Positions 1 to 9,017 of a DNA stretch of 64,000 bases are shown here, piece by piece. Position 1 is the stretch's first letter; each line of letters opens with the position of its first letter. This DNA comes from JABDGM01 sp046349975 (GTDB lineage: Bacteria > Planctomycetota > Planctomycetia > Pirellulales > Lacipirellulaceae). The DNA is taken from NCBI GenBank assembly GCA_046349975.1, contig JAXMBH010000011.1, forward strand, positions 1-64,000, given 5' to 3'. The position numbers and the translations under genes are program-made. The notes beneath the pieces were generated by a model. That model was given only the letters and a program-made list of their open reading frames with translations. It did no database searches and was not told the origin of the DNA.

Positions 1-737
1 TTGTGAACGCGGGGTCGGGAGCGGATGAGCATCCGACGCAGGCGCTCTTGGATATTTACACGCTCCAGCGATCGTTTCAATTCTCGAGTTCAAAGGATTC
101 GCCGGCGGCGAACAAGTTCGAAGAGCTGCGCGAGCGGAAGGGTTACACCGGGCTCACGAAGGGGCTAGCGCAGAAGACCTACGGTTTCTGCGGCGACATC
201 GGCCGCGGGCGGACAGTGCGGTCGCTGGCGATGCTGCTCGCGCTGTACGAAAACGCGCGGCTGGTGTTTATCGCGCCGAATCACCCGAAGCTGGCGATGC
301 GCGATGACATGCGGCAACGGCTGGCGGATCGCAACGTGCGGTTTTACGAAGTCGAGTCGTTCGAGGAGCAACTCGATGGCCGGCCGGTGATTGAGCAGCT
401 CGATGCACTGTACATGACACGGATTCAGAAGGAGCACAACGACCCGGCCGACGCAGATTCGATGGCGAATATCGACTTCTCGCGGTACTGCCTGACACCT
501 GAGTTGGTTGGCCGGATGAAGGAGTATGCGCCGATTTTGCACCCTTTCCCGCGGGATCAGCATTTTGGCGAGATTCCGCCGGAAATTGATAACGACCCGC
601 GGGCGATGTACTTCCGGCAGGCGCGGAATGGGATGTGGATACGGGCCGCGCTATTGGCCCACGTGTTCGACGTGGATCGGCTCATTTCGCGGTATTTTTT
701 GACGGAGTATGTGGAGCGGCATAGTTACAGCAGCTGA
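1..737 (+). CDS. pyrB: aspartate carbamoyltransferase, 3' part
   Basis: This is the C-terminal part of aspartate carbamoyltransferase, which joins carbamoyl phosphate and aspartate in the committed step of pyrimidine synthesis in the cytoplasm. The reading frame is open at the left edge, so the first part of the gene (carbamoyl phosphate domain) lies outside the window. The visible start reads NAGSGADEHPTQALLDIYT, the family's conserved HPTQ loop that contacts carbamoyl phosphate. Later come YMTRIQKE and HPFPRD, matching the aspartate-domain signatures around YxTRxQxER and HPxPR. About 55 residues after the HPTQ loop look like an insertion compared with short bacterial PyrB; the longer form occurs in several lineages. 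The stop is TGA at 735-737. Fairly confident. Confidence 0.85.
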   Translation, partial: VNAGSGADEHPTQALLDIYTLQRSFQFSSSKDSPAANKFEELRERKGYTGLTKGLAQKTYGFCGDIGRGRTVRSLAMLLALYENARLVFIAPNHPKLAMRDDMRQRLADRNVRFYEVESFEEQLDGRPVIEQLDALYMTRIQKEHNDPADADSMANIDFSRYCLTPELVGRMKEYAPILHPFPRDQHFGEIPPEIDNDPRAMYFRQARNGMWIRAALLAHVFDVDRLISRYFLTEYVERHSYSS

Positions 738-1030
738 GGCTCTGCTCCACGGTTTTTTGTGATTAGTTCTGCGTGCGTTGGCCCCGTGGTCGGTTGCGCC
801 AGCTGCGGACAAGAGTGGCGGTTGGCGGGGGCCGCGAGACTTAGGATCGCAACCGCGTCGCCGCGGTCGTTAAGGCGTGATTTCTATGGCGGTCGCCACC
901 GCTAAGGTCTGCGGGGTGTGCCGGTCGTGCTGTGGGCGGTCGATTCTCTCTCAGGCCGGGCTATTCTGGCTCGATTTAATAGCGGGAGTGTTGTTGGGCC
1001 ATTTTTTGCTGCGCAAAGGGTCCGTTTGCC

Positions 1031-1468
1031 ATGGCATTTCGACTTCCGCGAGCGGTATTGTGCGCGTTGTGTGCCATGGTCGCGCTCAGCGCCGAGAACA
1101 CGGCCAGTGGCATTGGGTATTTCAACATGCCGGGGAATTCCTGGCAGTGGTGCGGGCATGGGTTTGCAGGCGGTTACCATGCGCCGTTTGTATTGGGGCC
1201 GGTGACGGGCGAGTGTACGCCTGGTGTGAATTTGCACCGGCAGGCGTACGCGCCGAATCCGTATGCGTGTGCGCCGTGCTATGCGGGCGGTGGATGTGAG
1301 AGGAACGAGGGTAGTCTGCAAGAGCCCACGGCGTTGCTGCCGAATTCCGCGCCCTCGGCAGTGCCATCGCAGTCTTCCAGCGAGCGGTTAATGGCGCCTC
1401 GTGCCACGACGCCGCAACGGGAGTTGTTGCCGCGATCTTCCTTATTGATGCGGCCTGTGAAGTACTAG
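1031..1468 (+). CDS. small secreted hypothetical protein, Cys-containing
   Basis: A 145-residue protein I do not recognise. Residues 1-20 form a plausible Sec signal peptide: a short basic start, hydrophobic LCALCAMVALS, and a cleavage site near ALSAEN. The mature part is rich in Gly, Tyr, Trp, His and Cys (WCGHGFAGGY, then CAPCYAGGGC), suggesting a small envelope or extracellular protein with disulfides. The last 55 residues are Ser/Pro/Thr-rich and probably disordered. It stands alone between pyrB and a membrane-anchored protein, with no operon partner. The overlapping frames on both strands give less protein-like products. Moderately confident that it is coding. Confidence 0.55.
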   Translation: MAFRLPRAVLCALCAMVALSAENTASGIGYFNMPGNSWQWCGHGFAGGYHAPFVLGPVTGECTPGVNLHRQAYAPNPYACAPCYAGGGCERNEGSLQEPTALLPNSAPSAVPSQSSSERLMAPRATTPQRELLPRSSLLMRPVKY

Positions 1469-1594
1469 GCCGGTTCTATACGCGGGCCGCTCGTGTTAGA
1501 GTAGGCGGCATATTCGCGGCGCCTGTGCGGAGCTCGGTTGTGAGTTAGTCCGCAAGCGCGGGACAGACTCTGCGCGGGTCGCTGCGTATGGTTC

Positions 1595-2059
1595 GTGGAG
1601 TCGCGTACGGTGATTTGGTTTCTGGCGTTTGTATTTTTAGTGATGGCTTGGCTCGCGTGGGCACTCATTCGGCCGACGTTGTTTGCGCGGCGTGTGCAGC
1701 GGGCGCTCAAGGAATTTGTGCGGCGTCGCGAGAAGCTCGAGGCTGATTTCTTTCGCGCGGCGGCGGGAAGCGGCAAGCCGCGGGGGCTCGCATGGAAGCA
1801 GTGCGCCTTTCAGCAAGGTGTGCTGCTCGCGCGCGATCGAGCGAATGGTGAGTTGGTGGGGCTGGTCGGCGTAACCATCGGCTTTGGGGCGATCGAGGGC
1901 GGCGGGATGGAAGACGTCGAGGCTGTCGGAAATTTGCGGGCCGGAACAGCGGTGTTTACGTACGACGGCAGCGAGTGGAGAACGGAGGGAAGGGCGGTAT
2001 TTAACTTGGAGCCGGTCGAGGTGTTGTCGCGGTTTCGGGGGAATTTGGATCCGCTGTGA
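1595..2059 (+). CDS. membrane-anchored hypothetical protein
   Basis: A 154-residue protein starting at GTG. It has one N-terminal transmembrane segment (about residues 6-26, IWFLAFVFLVMAWLAWALI) followed by a basic helical stretch (RRVQRALKEFVRRREK) and a soluble domain with alternating strand-like segments (GELVGLVGVTIGFGAIEG and AVFTYDGSEWRTEGRAVFNL). The topology suggests an N-in anchor with the domain outside the cytoplasm, but this is inference. No motif identifies a function. The next gene is convergent, so it is probably monocistronic. Confidence 0.6.
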   Translation: MESRTVIWFLAFVFLVMAWLAWALIRPTLFARRVQRALKEFVRRREKLEADFFRAAAGSGKPRGLAWKQCAFQQGVLLARDRANGELVGLVGVTIGFGAIEGGGMEDVEAVGNLRAGTAVFTYDGSEWRTEGRAVFNLEPVEVLSRFRGNLDPL

Positions 2060-2164
2060 AGGCTCGCAAAGACGCGAGCGCACGGAATGACGCATTGAGG
2101 ATTGAGGGTGAACGGCGCGGCGAACCCTTCCCTGGCCCGTCCCAAAAAGGGAGGCGGAATACTT

Positions 2165-3163
2165 CTAAATATCCGCCGCGGCGGTCGGAGTGCGGGACTC
2201 GGCGAGCTGGTGGAGCTGGCGGTGGACCAGCTCGAGCACCGAAGGCTCAGGAGGGTGGACGGTGCCGCGGTTCAGCGTGATTTGGGCGAGCGGATTCTCC
2301 CAAACGAGTTGGCGTGGATTTTGGGTTTCGCGAGCGACGGCGCCGTATTTTTTGGCGGCGGCTTCACTAACCAAGTGGAAACGGTCGGTGGGAAACAGCG
2401 CGGCGATGCGGTAAAGTTTGCCGTCGATGAACTGGTACAGCAGAAGCTCGGTCTTTACGCCGGCGACCGTTGGTGAATTGTCTTCGGCCGGCAGGTCGAT
2501 ACGGGCGTTGATGATGTTCGCCCGCTGGTGCCAGGGTTCGGCGCGGAGCGACGCCTTGTTAGCACCCCAAGCGGTATCGGAGCAGAGCGGCAGGCGAACG
2601 CCGCCTTCACCGCTGCGTTCGTATTTCTGTTTAAACTCGTCGAGCGACATGCCAAGGCGGTCGCCTTTGAGTTCGTAGAGCATTTCCTCCGTGGTTTGGC
2701 CCGTGAACGATTGCGTTTTCTTGCGCGGGGCGAAGCGTTGGATGAAGCCGGCAACCAGTTGGGCGAAGCGGGCCTGATTGATGTCTTCGGTGGCGATACA
2801 CTTCAGCTCGCCCTCGGGCACATTCGCAAGGTCGTAGACGCCGTCTGTCGGCTGCGGGAAGACGAGGAGCATGGCGCTTTGTTGGCGGCGAAATAGTTCG
2901 CGGACCATCGCCTCGGGAGTGGCTTCGGCCACTGGCGGCGATAGGCAGCCAGAGCTTGCGCTTATCGGTTGCACAGGAGGCGCGGGTGCAGCCGGCGGAG
3001 CAGGTGGTGTTGCAGCCGCCGGGGTGGAAACCGCGGCCATTCCCGGTTTCAGCGGCACGACAAGCCGGTAGCCGCAATGAATGCATTTGCCCTGCTTGCC
3101 GGCGAGCTCATCGGGAACATGGAGGATGTTCTTGCAGCCGGGGCATGCGATCTGAAGAGGCAT
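2165..3163 (-). CDS. zinc-ribbon-containing hypothetical protein
   Basis: About 332 residues. I place the start at the ATG complementary to 3161-3163 because the zinc ribbon begins right after it; the open frame extends 32 codons further upstream with non-protein-like composition. Residues 1-40 carry two CxxC pairs (CPGCKNILHVPDELAGKQGKC..CGYR), resembling the MJ0042-type ribbons found at the N-terminus of many planctomycete proteins. A Pro/Ala-rich linker follows (about 45-70), then a domain of roughly 250 residues with a regular alpha/beta look that I cannot assign. It is convergent with the gene on its left. The function is unknown. Confidence 0.65.
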   Translation of the reverse strand: MPLQIACPGCKNILHVPDELAGKQGKCIHCGYRLVVPLKPGMAAVSTPAAATPPAPPAAPAPPVQPISASSGCLSPPVAEATPEAMVRELFRRQQSAMLLVFPQPTDGVYDLANVPEGELKCIATEDINQARFAQLVAGFIQRFAPRKKTQSFTGQTTEEMLYELKGDRLGMSLDEFKQKYERSGEGGVRLPLCSDTAWGANKASLRAEPWHQRANIINARIDLPAEDNSPTVAGVKTELLLYQFIDGKLYRIAALFPTDRFHLVSEAAAKKYGAVARETQNPRQLVWENPLAQITLNRGTVHPPEPSVLELVHRQLHQLAESRTPTAAADI

Positions 3164-3421
3164 AGGGCACCAGCGAAGGGGGCGCGTGACGGTCGGCGCG
3201 GTCGGACGCATTTCGGCGCGACTGCGCACAAATAACGCGCTCGTTGGATGCGCGCCCACCTCAAGTCCTAGTTTACATGGCGGGCGGGGTTTGCAAAACA
3301 GGAATGGTGGTCGAACGGCAAAGGCATGGTTGCGGCGGTGGTGCGCAACGAGTCAGCAAAGCCGCAAGCGATGTGGTCGAGGCGATGGTTGGCGGCACGA
3401 TATGCGCCGACGATTTCGAGG

Positions 3422-4429
3422 CTACTGTTGAATGAGAACACACGTGACCGGGAGGTGATCGGAATACCCGTTCTTATGAAAATCGTCCTTGGTGTAAGAC
3501 GACGACGGCCGGGCGATGATGCCTTCGTACTTCGGCTGGTACAGCAGCTCGGGGAAGTCGACAGGCTGGCTGCTACCTTCTTTCCATTGGAAGCCGGCAG
3601 AGTCGAGGAGACCGGGCGAGATGATGATGTGGTCCAGCAAGTCCCATTTGTTCTTGTAGACCAGCGTGCCTTTGCCTTCGGTGCGGACGTGGTCGAGCGT
3701 GTCGAACATCCTGCCCGTAGTAAGGCTTTTGGCGTCGGCAACCGTGCGGAGGTGATCGCGGATCGATTCGTTGGTAATGTCGTCATTGAAGTCGCCCAGC
3801 ATGATGATGTCGGCCTTGGCGTCGGCTGCGAGGATTTCGTCGATGCGCTTGCGGGCGACGTCGGCGGCCTTCACGCGGAATGATTCATCGTGGAAACGTG
3901 AGGGCCAGTGGTCCATGAAGACATAGAGATCTTTGCCGTTACGCTGGAGCTTGGCTTCGACGATGTCGCGTGTGTTCTCGGCATCGACGTGGTGAAACTT
4001 CGAGTCGGCCAGCTTGAAGACGGCGCTGTCGTAGATAATCGCGCAGTCGATGCCGCGTTCGCTGGGCGAATCTTGGTGGATGATTTCGTACTTGCGGGCG
4101 AGCGACTTGAGTTTGTCGCGGAGCATTTCGACGACTTTGCGATTCTCGACTTCGCAAACGCCGAGGACATCGGGGCCTTTGCCGCCATTGAGCTTTTTGA
4201 TGACACTGGAGAGGTTATCGAGCTTGGTTTCGAGGCGGTCTTTGGTCCATTTCTTGGCGGCGTCGGGCGTGTAGTCTTCGTCGCCTTGGACCTTTGGGTC
4301 GTCTTCCGTGTCGAAGAGGTTTTCACAGTTCCAGCTGGCAATGGTGAATTCGTCGGCGCGGGTGCGAGCCGTGCCTAGTTGCGAAATAGCGAGTAACAGC
4401 AGGATTGCCGGGAATCTGGAACGTGACAT
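3422..4429 (-). CDS. secreted endonuclease/exonuclease/phosphatase-family protein
   Basis: A 335-residue member of the EEP (DNase I-like) superfamily of metal-dependent phosphodiesterases. A signal peptide covers residues 1-25 (LLLLAISQLGTARTRA-DEF), so it should act outside the cytoplasm. The family motifs appear in order: WNCENLFD with the metal-site Asn, CEVEN with the metal-binding Glu, an RGIDCAI strand, DHWPSR, the LGDFNDD signature, and the terminal SDHLPV with the catalytic Asp-His pair. All expected catalytic residues are present. The substrate cannot be told from sequence: nucleic acid, a lipid headgroup or another phosphoester. It is monocistronic and divergent from the MFS gene to its right. 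Confidence 0.85.
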   Translation of the reverse strand: MSRSRFPAILLLLAISQLGTARTRADEFTIASWNCENLFDTEDDPKVQGDEDYTPDAAKKWTKDRLETKLDNLSSVIKKLNGGKGPDVLGVCEVENRKVVEMLRDKLKSLARKYEIIHQDSPSERGIDCAIIYDSAVFKLADSKFHHVDAENTRDIVEAKLQRNGKDLYVFMDHWPSRFHDESFRVKAADVARKRIDEILAADAKADIIMLGDFNDDITNESIRDHLRTVADAKSLTTGRMFDTLDHVRTEGKGTLVYKNKWDLLDHIIISPGLLDSAGFQWKEGSSQPVDFPELLYQPKYEGIIARPSSSYTKDDFHKNGYSDHLPVTCVLIQQ

Positions 4430-4679
4430 TGGTGTTGACCCGTAGCTTCTTCTGGGATTGCAGCCGGTTGATCAGCTGTGCCTTATGGCCGTTTAGTCGA
4501 TGATAACTTGCGGGCGCGACATGGGCTACCGAGGGCCAATTGCGGCTTCGTGCTTGTTGGCTCAAAGTAGTCAGCGGCTGTGGCAGCGGCGTTGCGGCCG
4601 CCAAAATGCCGAGACATACTTTGAGGTCGGTTGTGGTGGGCCATTGGTGACATTCATTGGTTTATAGGCGGGCGGCCGT

Positions 4680-6005
4680 ATGACAAAGGGAGAAACTGTG
4701 GATGGCGGTGTCATACGGCTCAGCGATCTCTCGGGAACACAGTGGCGTTCGGGCTTGGCCGCGTGGTTGGGGTGGTTTTTTGACGGCCTCGACATGCACC
4801 TCTACACGCTCGTAGCTACGCCATTTGTAGCGCAGCTGTTGATGACCGATGTACGATCGGACGCGGTGCGCGAGAGGAGCTCGTGGATTCAGGCAGCCTT
4901 TCTCGTCGGTTGGGCGCTCGGTGGCGGGTTCTTTGGGTGCCTCGGTGATCGGCTGGGGCGAAGCCGGGCGCTGACGCTTACCATTCTTACGTATGCATTG
5001 TTCACTGGGTTGTCGTTCGTGGCCACGGATTGGTGGCATCTGTTGATTTACCGATTTCTCGCGGCCCTGGGGATTGGCGGCGAGTGGGCTGTCGGGGCAT
5101 CGCTGCTTTCGGAAACGTGGCCGGAACGGTGGCGGCATTGGCTGGCGGCCGTACTGCAGAGTGGAGTGAATTGTGGCGTGCTGCTGGCGACCCTGGCGGG
5201 ATACTTAATCTTGACGGTGGCGGAGCAGCCAAATCGGGCTGTGTTTCTGGTTGGCGTGGTGCCGGCGTTTATTGTGCTCTGGATTCGGCAGGCTGTTCCC
5301 GAGACGGAGGAGTGGCACACGGCCAAAGAACGTGCGGCCTGCGATGCGCCGAGTTTCATCGCGCTGTTTCAGCCGCCGGTGCTGCGGATCACGATTGTGG
5401 CGATACTTGTTTGTGCGACAGCGTTGACGGCCCACTGGGCGTTCATGTTTTGGTTTCTGCAGCAGTTGCGAAACCTGCCAGATGTTGCTGCATGGACGGA
5501 CGGTGAGCGAAGTCAACTGGCGTCGACCGGACTGGCAGTTGTCATGGTGACTTCCGTACTCGGAAACTTCGTGGCGGCGGCCGTGGCTGGGCGGATTGGA
5601 TATCGATCAGCTGTTGTTATTTTGTGTCTGGCATATTTCGCGGCGATGCATTTCTGCTACGGCCTGCCGCGCGATCACAATCAGATGTGGGGCTGGTTAT
5701 TCGTGATCGGCGCGTGCCAGGGTGTGTTCGCGCTATTCACGATGTACTTGCCGCCGCTGTTTCCCACTTTACTAAGGACGACCGGAGCTGGGTTCTGCTA
5801 CAACATTGGTCGTCTGGCGGCGGCGTTTGGGACAGTCTATTCGGGGACGCTTACTCAGGGCGGTGATTATCGGCTGGCGCTCTATTATTCGAGCTTCTTG
5901 TTCTTGCCGGCGGCGGTGTTTGCAATGTTGTTGCCGGAGTTGCCGTCATTGCGCGGGCGCGATGGGCCGGCCAGTGGACCCAAGCGCCCCAGTTGGGCGC
6001 GGTGA
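4680..6005 (+). CDS. MFS transporter (metabolite:H+ symporter type)
   Basis: A 441-residue integral membrane protein with about 12 hydrophobic segments. The N-terminal GWFFDGLDMHLYTLV in TM1, the loop motif GDRLGRSRAL between TM2 and TM3, and RFLAALGIGGEWAVGASLLSE in TM4 are typical of the metabolite:H+ symporter branch of the major facilitator superfamily, which moves sugars, carboxylates or aromatic acids. An Asp in TM1 and the Arg in TM4 are the usual proton-coupling positions. The substrate is unknown. It is convergent with the aconitase gene, only about 30 bp from that gene's stop. The start ATG at 4680 follows a GC-rich leader without a strong Shine-Dalgarno sequence. Confidence 0.85.
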   Translation: MTKGETVDGGVIRLSDLSGTQWRSGLAAWLGWFFDGLDMHLYTLVATPFVAQLLMTDVRSDAVRERSSWIQAAFLVGWALGGGFFGCLGDRLGRSRALTLTILTYALFTGLSFVATDWWHLLIYRFLAALGIGGEWAVGASLLSETWPERWRHWLAAVLQSGVNCGVLLATLAGYLILTVAEQPNRAVFLVGVVPAFIVLWIRQAVPETEEWHTAKERAACDAPSFIALFQPPVLRITIVAILVCATALTAHWAFMFWFLQQLRNLPDVAAWTDGERSQLASTGLAVVMVTSVLGNFVAAAVAGRIGYRSAVVILCLAYFAAMHFCYGLPRDHNQMWGWLFVIGACQGVFALFTMYLPPLFPTLLRTTGAGFCYNIGRLAAAFGTVYSGTLTQGGDYRLALYYSSFLFLPAAVFAMLLPELPSLRGRDGPASGPKRPSWAR

Positions 6006-6034
6006 CGCGCACGCGGCCTTACGCACCGGCGGCG

Positions 6035-8752
6035 TTACGCCTTCAGGAGCTTCCGCAGCACGGTTTGCAGGATGCCGCCATTGCGGTAGTAGTCGAGTTC
6101 GACAGGCGTATCGATGCGAACGGTGGCGTGGAACTCGATCTTCTTGCCGTCGGGCTTCGTGGCCACGACTTGCAGCTTCTGGCGTGGTTTGAGGTCGTCG
6201 CCGAGCGTGGGGAAGTCGAAGACTTCTTCGCCGGTGAGGCCGACGGTTTGCCAAGTGGAGCCCAGCTCGAATTCGAGCGGCAGGATGCCCATCATGACGA
6301 GGTTGCTGCGGTGGATGCGCTCGAAGCTCGAGGCGATGGCAGCCCGGACGCCTTGCAGGAACGGGCCTTTGGCAGCCCAGTCGCGGCTGGAGCCGCTGCC
6401 GTACTCAGCTCCGGCGAGCACGACCGTAGCGATGCCGGCTGCTTTGTATTTCATTGCAGCGTCGTAAATCGACATAACTTCACCGCCGGGCAGATGGCGC
6501 GTGACACCGCCTTCTGTGCCGGGGACGAGCAAGTTACGAATGCGGATATTCGCGAACGTACCGCGGGTCATCACGCGGTCGTTGCCGCGGCGCGCGCCGT
6601 AGCTGTTGAAGTCGCGTGGTTCGACGCCGAGTGAAATGAGGTATTTGCCTGCGGGGCTATCTTTCGCGATCGAACCAGCGGGCGAGATGTGATCGGTCGT
6701 CACCGAGTCGCCGAGCGCGGCTAGGCAGCGAGCGCCCTTGATCGGCTGAATTGGTCCTGCCTTCGGGGCGAGGTCGGTGAGGAACGGCGGTTCTTGGATG
6801 TAGGTGCTGTTCGGATCCCATTCATAAAGTTCACCTTCGCTGGTCTGGATGACGTTCCACTTGGGATTCTTGTTCCAGACGTCGCCGTATTGTTCGTCGA
6901 ACATTTCGGGCAGCACGCAGGAGTCGACGACTTTTTGGACTTCATCGTGCGTGGGCCAGATGTCGCGAAGGTACACGGCTGCGCCACCGCTGCCTTTGCC
7001 GATCGGGTCCTTTTCGAAGTCAATGTCAGTCGTGCCGGCGAGGGCGTAGGCGACCACGAGCGGTGGGCTCGCGAGGTAATTGGCCTTTACATCGGGATTG
7101 ATGCGACCTTCGAAGTTGCGATTGCCCGAGAGCACACCTGCAACGATGAGGTCGTTCTTCTTGATCGCGTCTGAGATTGGCTCAGGCAGCGGGCCGCTGT
7201 TGCCGATGCACGTGGTGCAGCCGTAGCCGACAGTGTAGAAGCCGACCTTGTCGAGGTAGGTGCTGAGGCCGGCCTTGTCGAAGTAGTCGGTGACGACGCG
7301 CGAGCCGGGAGCGAGGCTGGTTTTCACGTGCGGCGCGACGGTGAGGCCTTTTTCGACGGCTTTTTTGGCCAGGAGGCCGGCTGCGACCATCACGCTGGGG
7401 TTGCTCGTGTTGGTGCAGCTGGTGATGGCGGCAATGACGACGTCGCCGTGTTTCAAAGTGAACTTCTGATTGTTCCATTCGACGTTTACGGCATTGGTCG
7501 TCGGCTGCTTCGAGTAGACCGAAGTGAGCGCCTGTTGCCAGGCTGGTTTCATGTTCTTGAGTGCAATGCGGTCTTGCGGTCGTTTTGGGCCGGCGAGACT
7601 GGGCTCCACGGTCGAAAGATCGAGTCGGATCGTTTTTGTAAACGTTGGAACGGGCGCCGTGTCTGTGCGGAAGAGACCTTGTTCTTTCGTGTAGCGTTCG
7701 ACGAGCTGGACTTCCGCGTTCGTGCGGCCGGTTTGGCGAAGGAAGCGGAGGGTTTGATCATCGACAGGGAAAAAGCCCATCGTGGCGCCGTATTCGGGCG
7801 ACATGTTCGCGATGGTCGCCCTGTCGGCGACGGCCATTGTCGAGACGCCGGGGCCGAAGAATTCGACGAATTTGCCGACGACTTTCTCCTTGCGCAAGAT
7901 TTCGGTGACTGTGAGGACGAGGTCGGTCGCGGTCGCGCCGGCGGGAAGCTTGCCGGTGAGTTCCATACCGACGACTTCGGGCAGCAGCATATAGATCGAT
8001 TGACCGAGCATTACGCCTTCCGCTTCGATGCCGCCGACGCCCCAGCCGACGACACCGAGACCGTCAATCATGGTGGTGTGACTGTCGGTGCCGACCAGGG
8101 AGTCAGGGTAGGCGACGAATTGCGGGCCCGAAGACGAACCGGCTCGCTGTTCTTTGCCTAAGAAGACGACTTTCGCTAGGTATTCGAGGTTGACCTGATG
8201 GACGATGCCGGTGCCGGGGGGGACGACGCGGAAGTTGTTGAATGCTTTTTGACCCCAGCGGAGGAATTCGTAACGCTCACGGTTGCGCGAGAACTCCATA
8301 TCGATGTTGAGGTCGAGGGCGTCGGCCGAGTTGAAGTAGTCGACTTGGACCGAGTGGTCGATGACGAGATCGACAGGCACAAGCGGATTGATCTTCTTGG
8401 GATCGCCGCCGAGGCGTTGCATGGCGGAGCGCATCGCCGCGAGATCAACGACGCAGGGTACGCCAGTAAAATCCTGGAGGACGACGCGGGCAGGCTTGAA
8501 GGGAATTTCGACTTGGGCTGGTGAGGCAGCCTGCCAAGCGGCGAGGGCTTTGACGTCGTCCTGAGTGACTTCATAGCCGTCGCAGTTGCGGAGCAGCGAC
8601 TCGAGCAGGACGCGGATCGAGTAGGGTAGGGCGGCGATTTTGCCGTGGCCGGCGTCTTCGAGTTTCGAGAGGCGGTAGATGCCGGCTTTGCCGTTGCCGG
8701 TATCGAAGGTGTCGCGGGCTTGAAAGGGGTCGAACTCGGTGGGCGTACCCAT
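6035..8752 (-). CDS. acnA: aconitate hydratase A
   Basis: A 905-residue aconitase that interconverts citrate and isocitrate in the TCA cycle. Its length fits the AcnA/IRP1 family. Recognisable features are VGTDSHTTMIDGLGVVGWGVGG (active-site His), AAITSCTNTSNPSVM (first cluster Cys), YGCTTCIGNSGPLP (the Cys-x-x-Cys pair of the 4Fe-4S cluster) and the C-terminal swivel domain with GSSRDWAAKGP, the substrate-binding loop. All cluster ligands and active-site residues are intact. It is a single gene, convergent with the MFS gene and divergent from serC. Confidence 0.97.
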   Translation of the reverse strand: MGTPTEFDPFQARDTFDTGNGKAGIYRLSKLEDAGHGKIAALPYSIRVLLESLLRNCDGYEVTQDDVKALAAWQAASPAQVEIPFKPARVVLQDFTGVPCVVDLAAMRSAMQRLGGDPKKINPLVPVDLVIDHSVQVDYFNSADALDLNIDMEFSRNRERYEFLRWGQKAFNNFRVVPPGTGIVHQVNLEYLAKVVFLGKEQRAGSSSGPQFVAYPDSLVGTDSHTTMIDGLGVVGWGVGGIEAEGVMLGQSIYMLLPEVVGMELTGKLPAGATATDLVLTVTEILRKEKVVGKFVEFFGPGVSTMAVADRATIANMSPEYGATMGFFPVDDQTLRFLRQTGRTNAEVQLVERYTKEQGLFRTDTAPVPTFTKTIRLDLSTVEPSLAGPKRPQDRIALKNMKPAWQQALTSVYSKQPTTNAVNVEWNNQKFTLKHGDVVIAAITSCTNTSNPSVMVAAGLLAKKAVEKGLTVAPHVKTSLAPGSRVVTDYFDKAGLSTYLDKVGFYTVGYGCTTCIGNSGPLPEPISDAIKKNDLIVAGVLSGNRNFEGRINPDVKANYLASPPLVVAYALAGTTDIDFEKDPIGKGSGGAAVYLRDIWPTHDEVQKVVDSCVLPEMFDEQYGDVWNKNPKWNVIQTSEGELYEWDPNSTYIQEPPFLTDLAPKAGPIQPIKGARCLAALGDSVTTDHISPAGSIAKDSPAGKYLISLGVEPRDFNSYGARRGNDRVMTRGTFANIRIRNLLVPGTEGGVTRHLPGGEVMSIYDAAMKYKAAGIATVVLAGAEYGSGSSRDWAAKGPFLQGVRAAIASSFERIHRSNLVMMGILPLEFELGSTWQTVGLTGEEVFDFPTLGDDLKPRQKLQVVATKPDGKKIEFHATVRIDTPVELDYYRNGGILQTVLRKLLKA

Positions 8753-9017
8753 GTGCGGATGGTCCTCGTAAGAGCGGGCGGCGGGCGGCCGGCAGGCCGC
8801 GGGGAAGCATTGAATTGTAGCGAAGAGAATTGGTGCAATAAACGGGATGGCACGTGGCAGCTACGGCCCGCCGCGATTTCGTTGTTTGTTTGTCGAACCG
8901 ACGCGTTTGACAGCTGTCTGAGAGATTGAGGGTCGGTGGAAAAGCCATCGTCAGCTTGCAGGCGGAGCGTTACAATGTGCGGGAAATACGTAAAACCTCA
9001 GGGATGAAGAGATTCTT

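Noticed and set aside
3908..4378. 156-codon plus-strand frame opposite the EEP-family gene
   Set aside because: It is the antisense shadow of a gene with clear motifs; its Val/Asp/Glu-rich composition is an artefact of that.
7328..8161. 277-codon plus-strand frame inside aconitase
   Set aside because: An antisense frame of acnA in GC-rich sequence; no family features.
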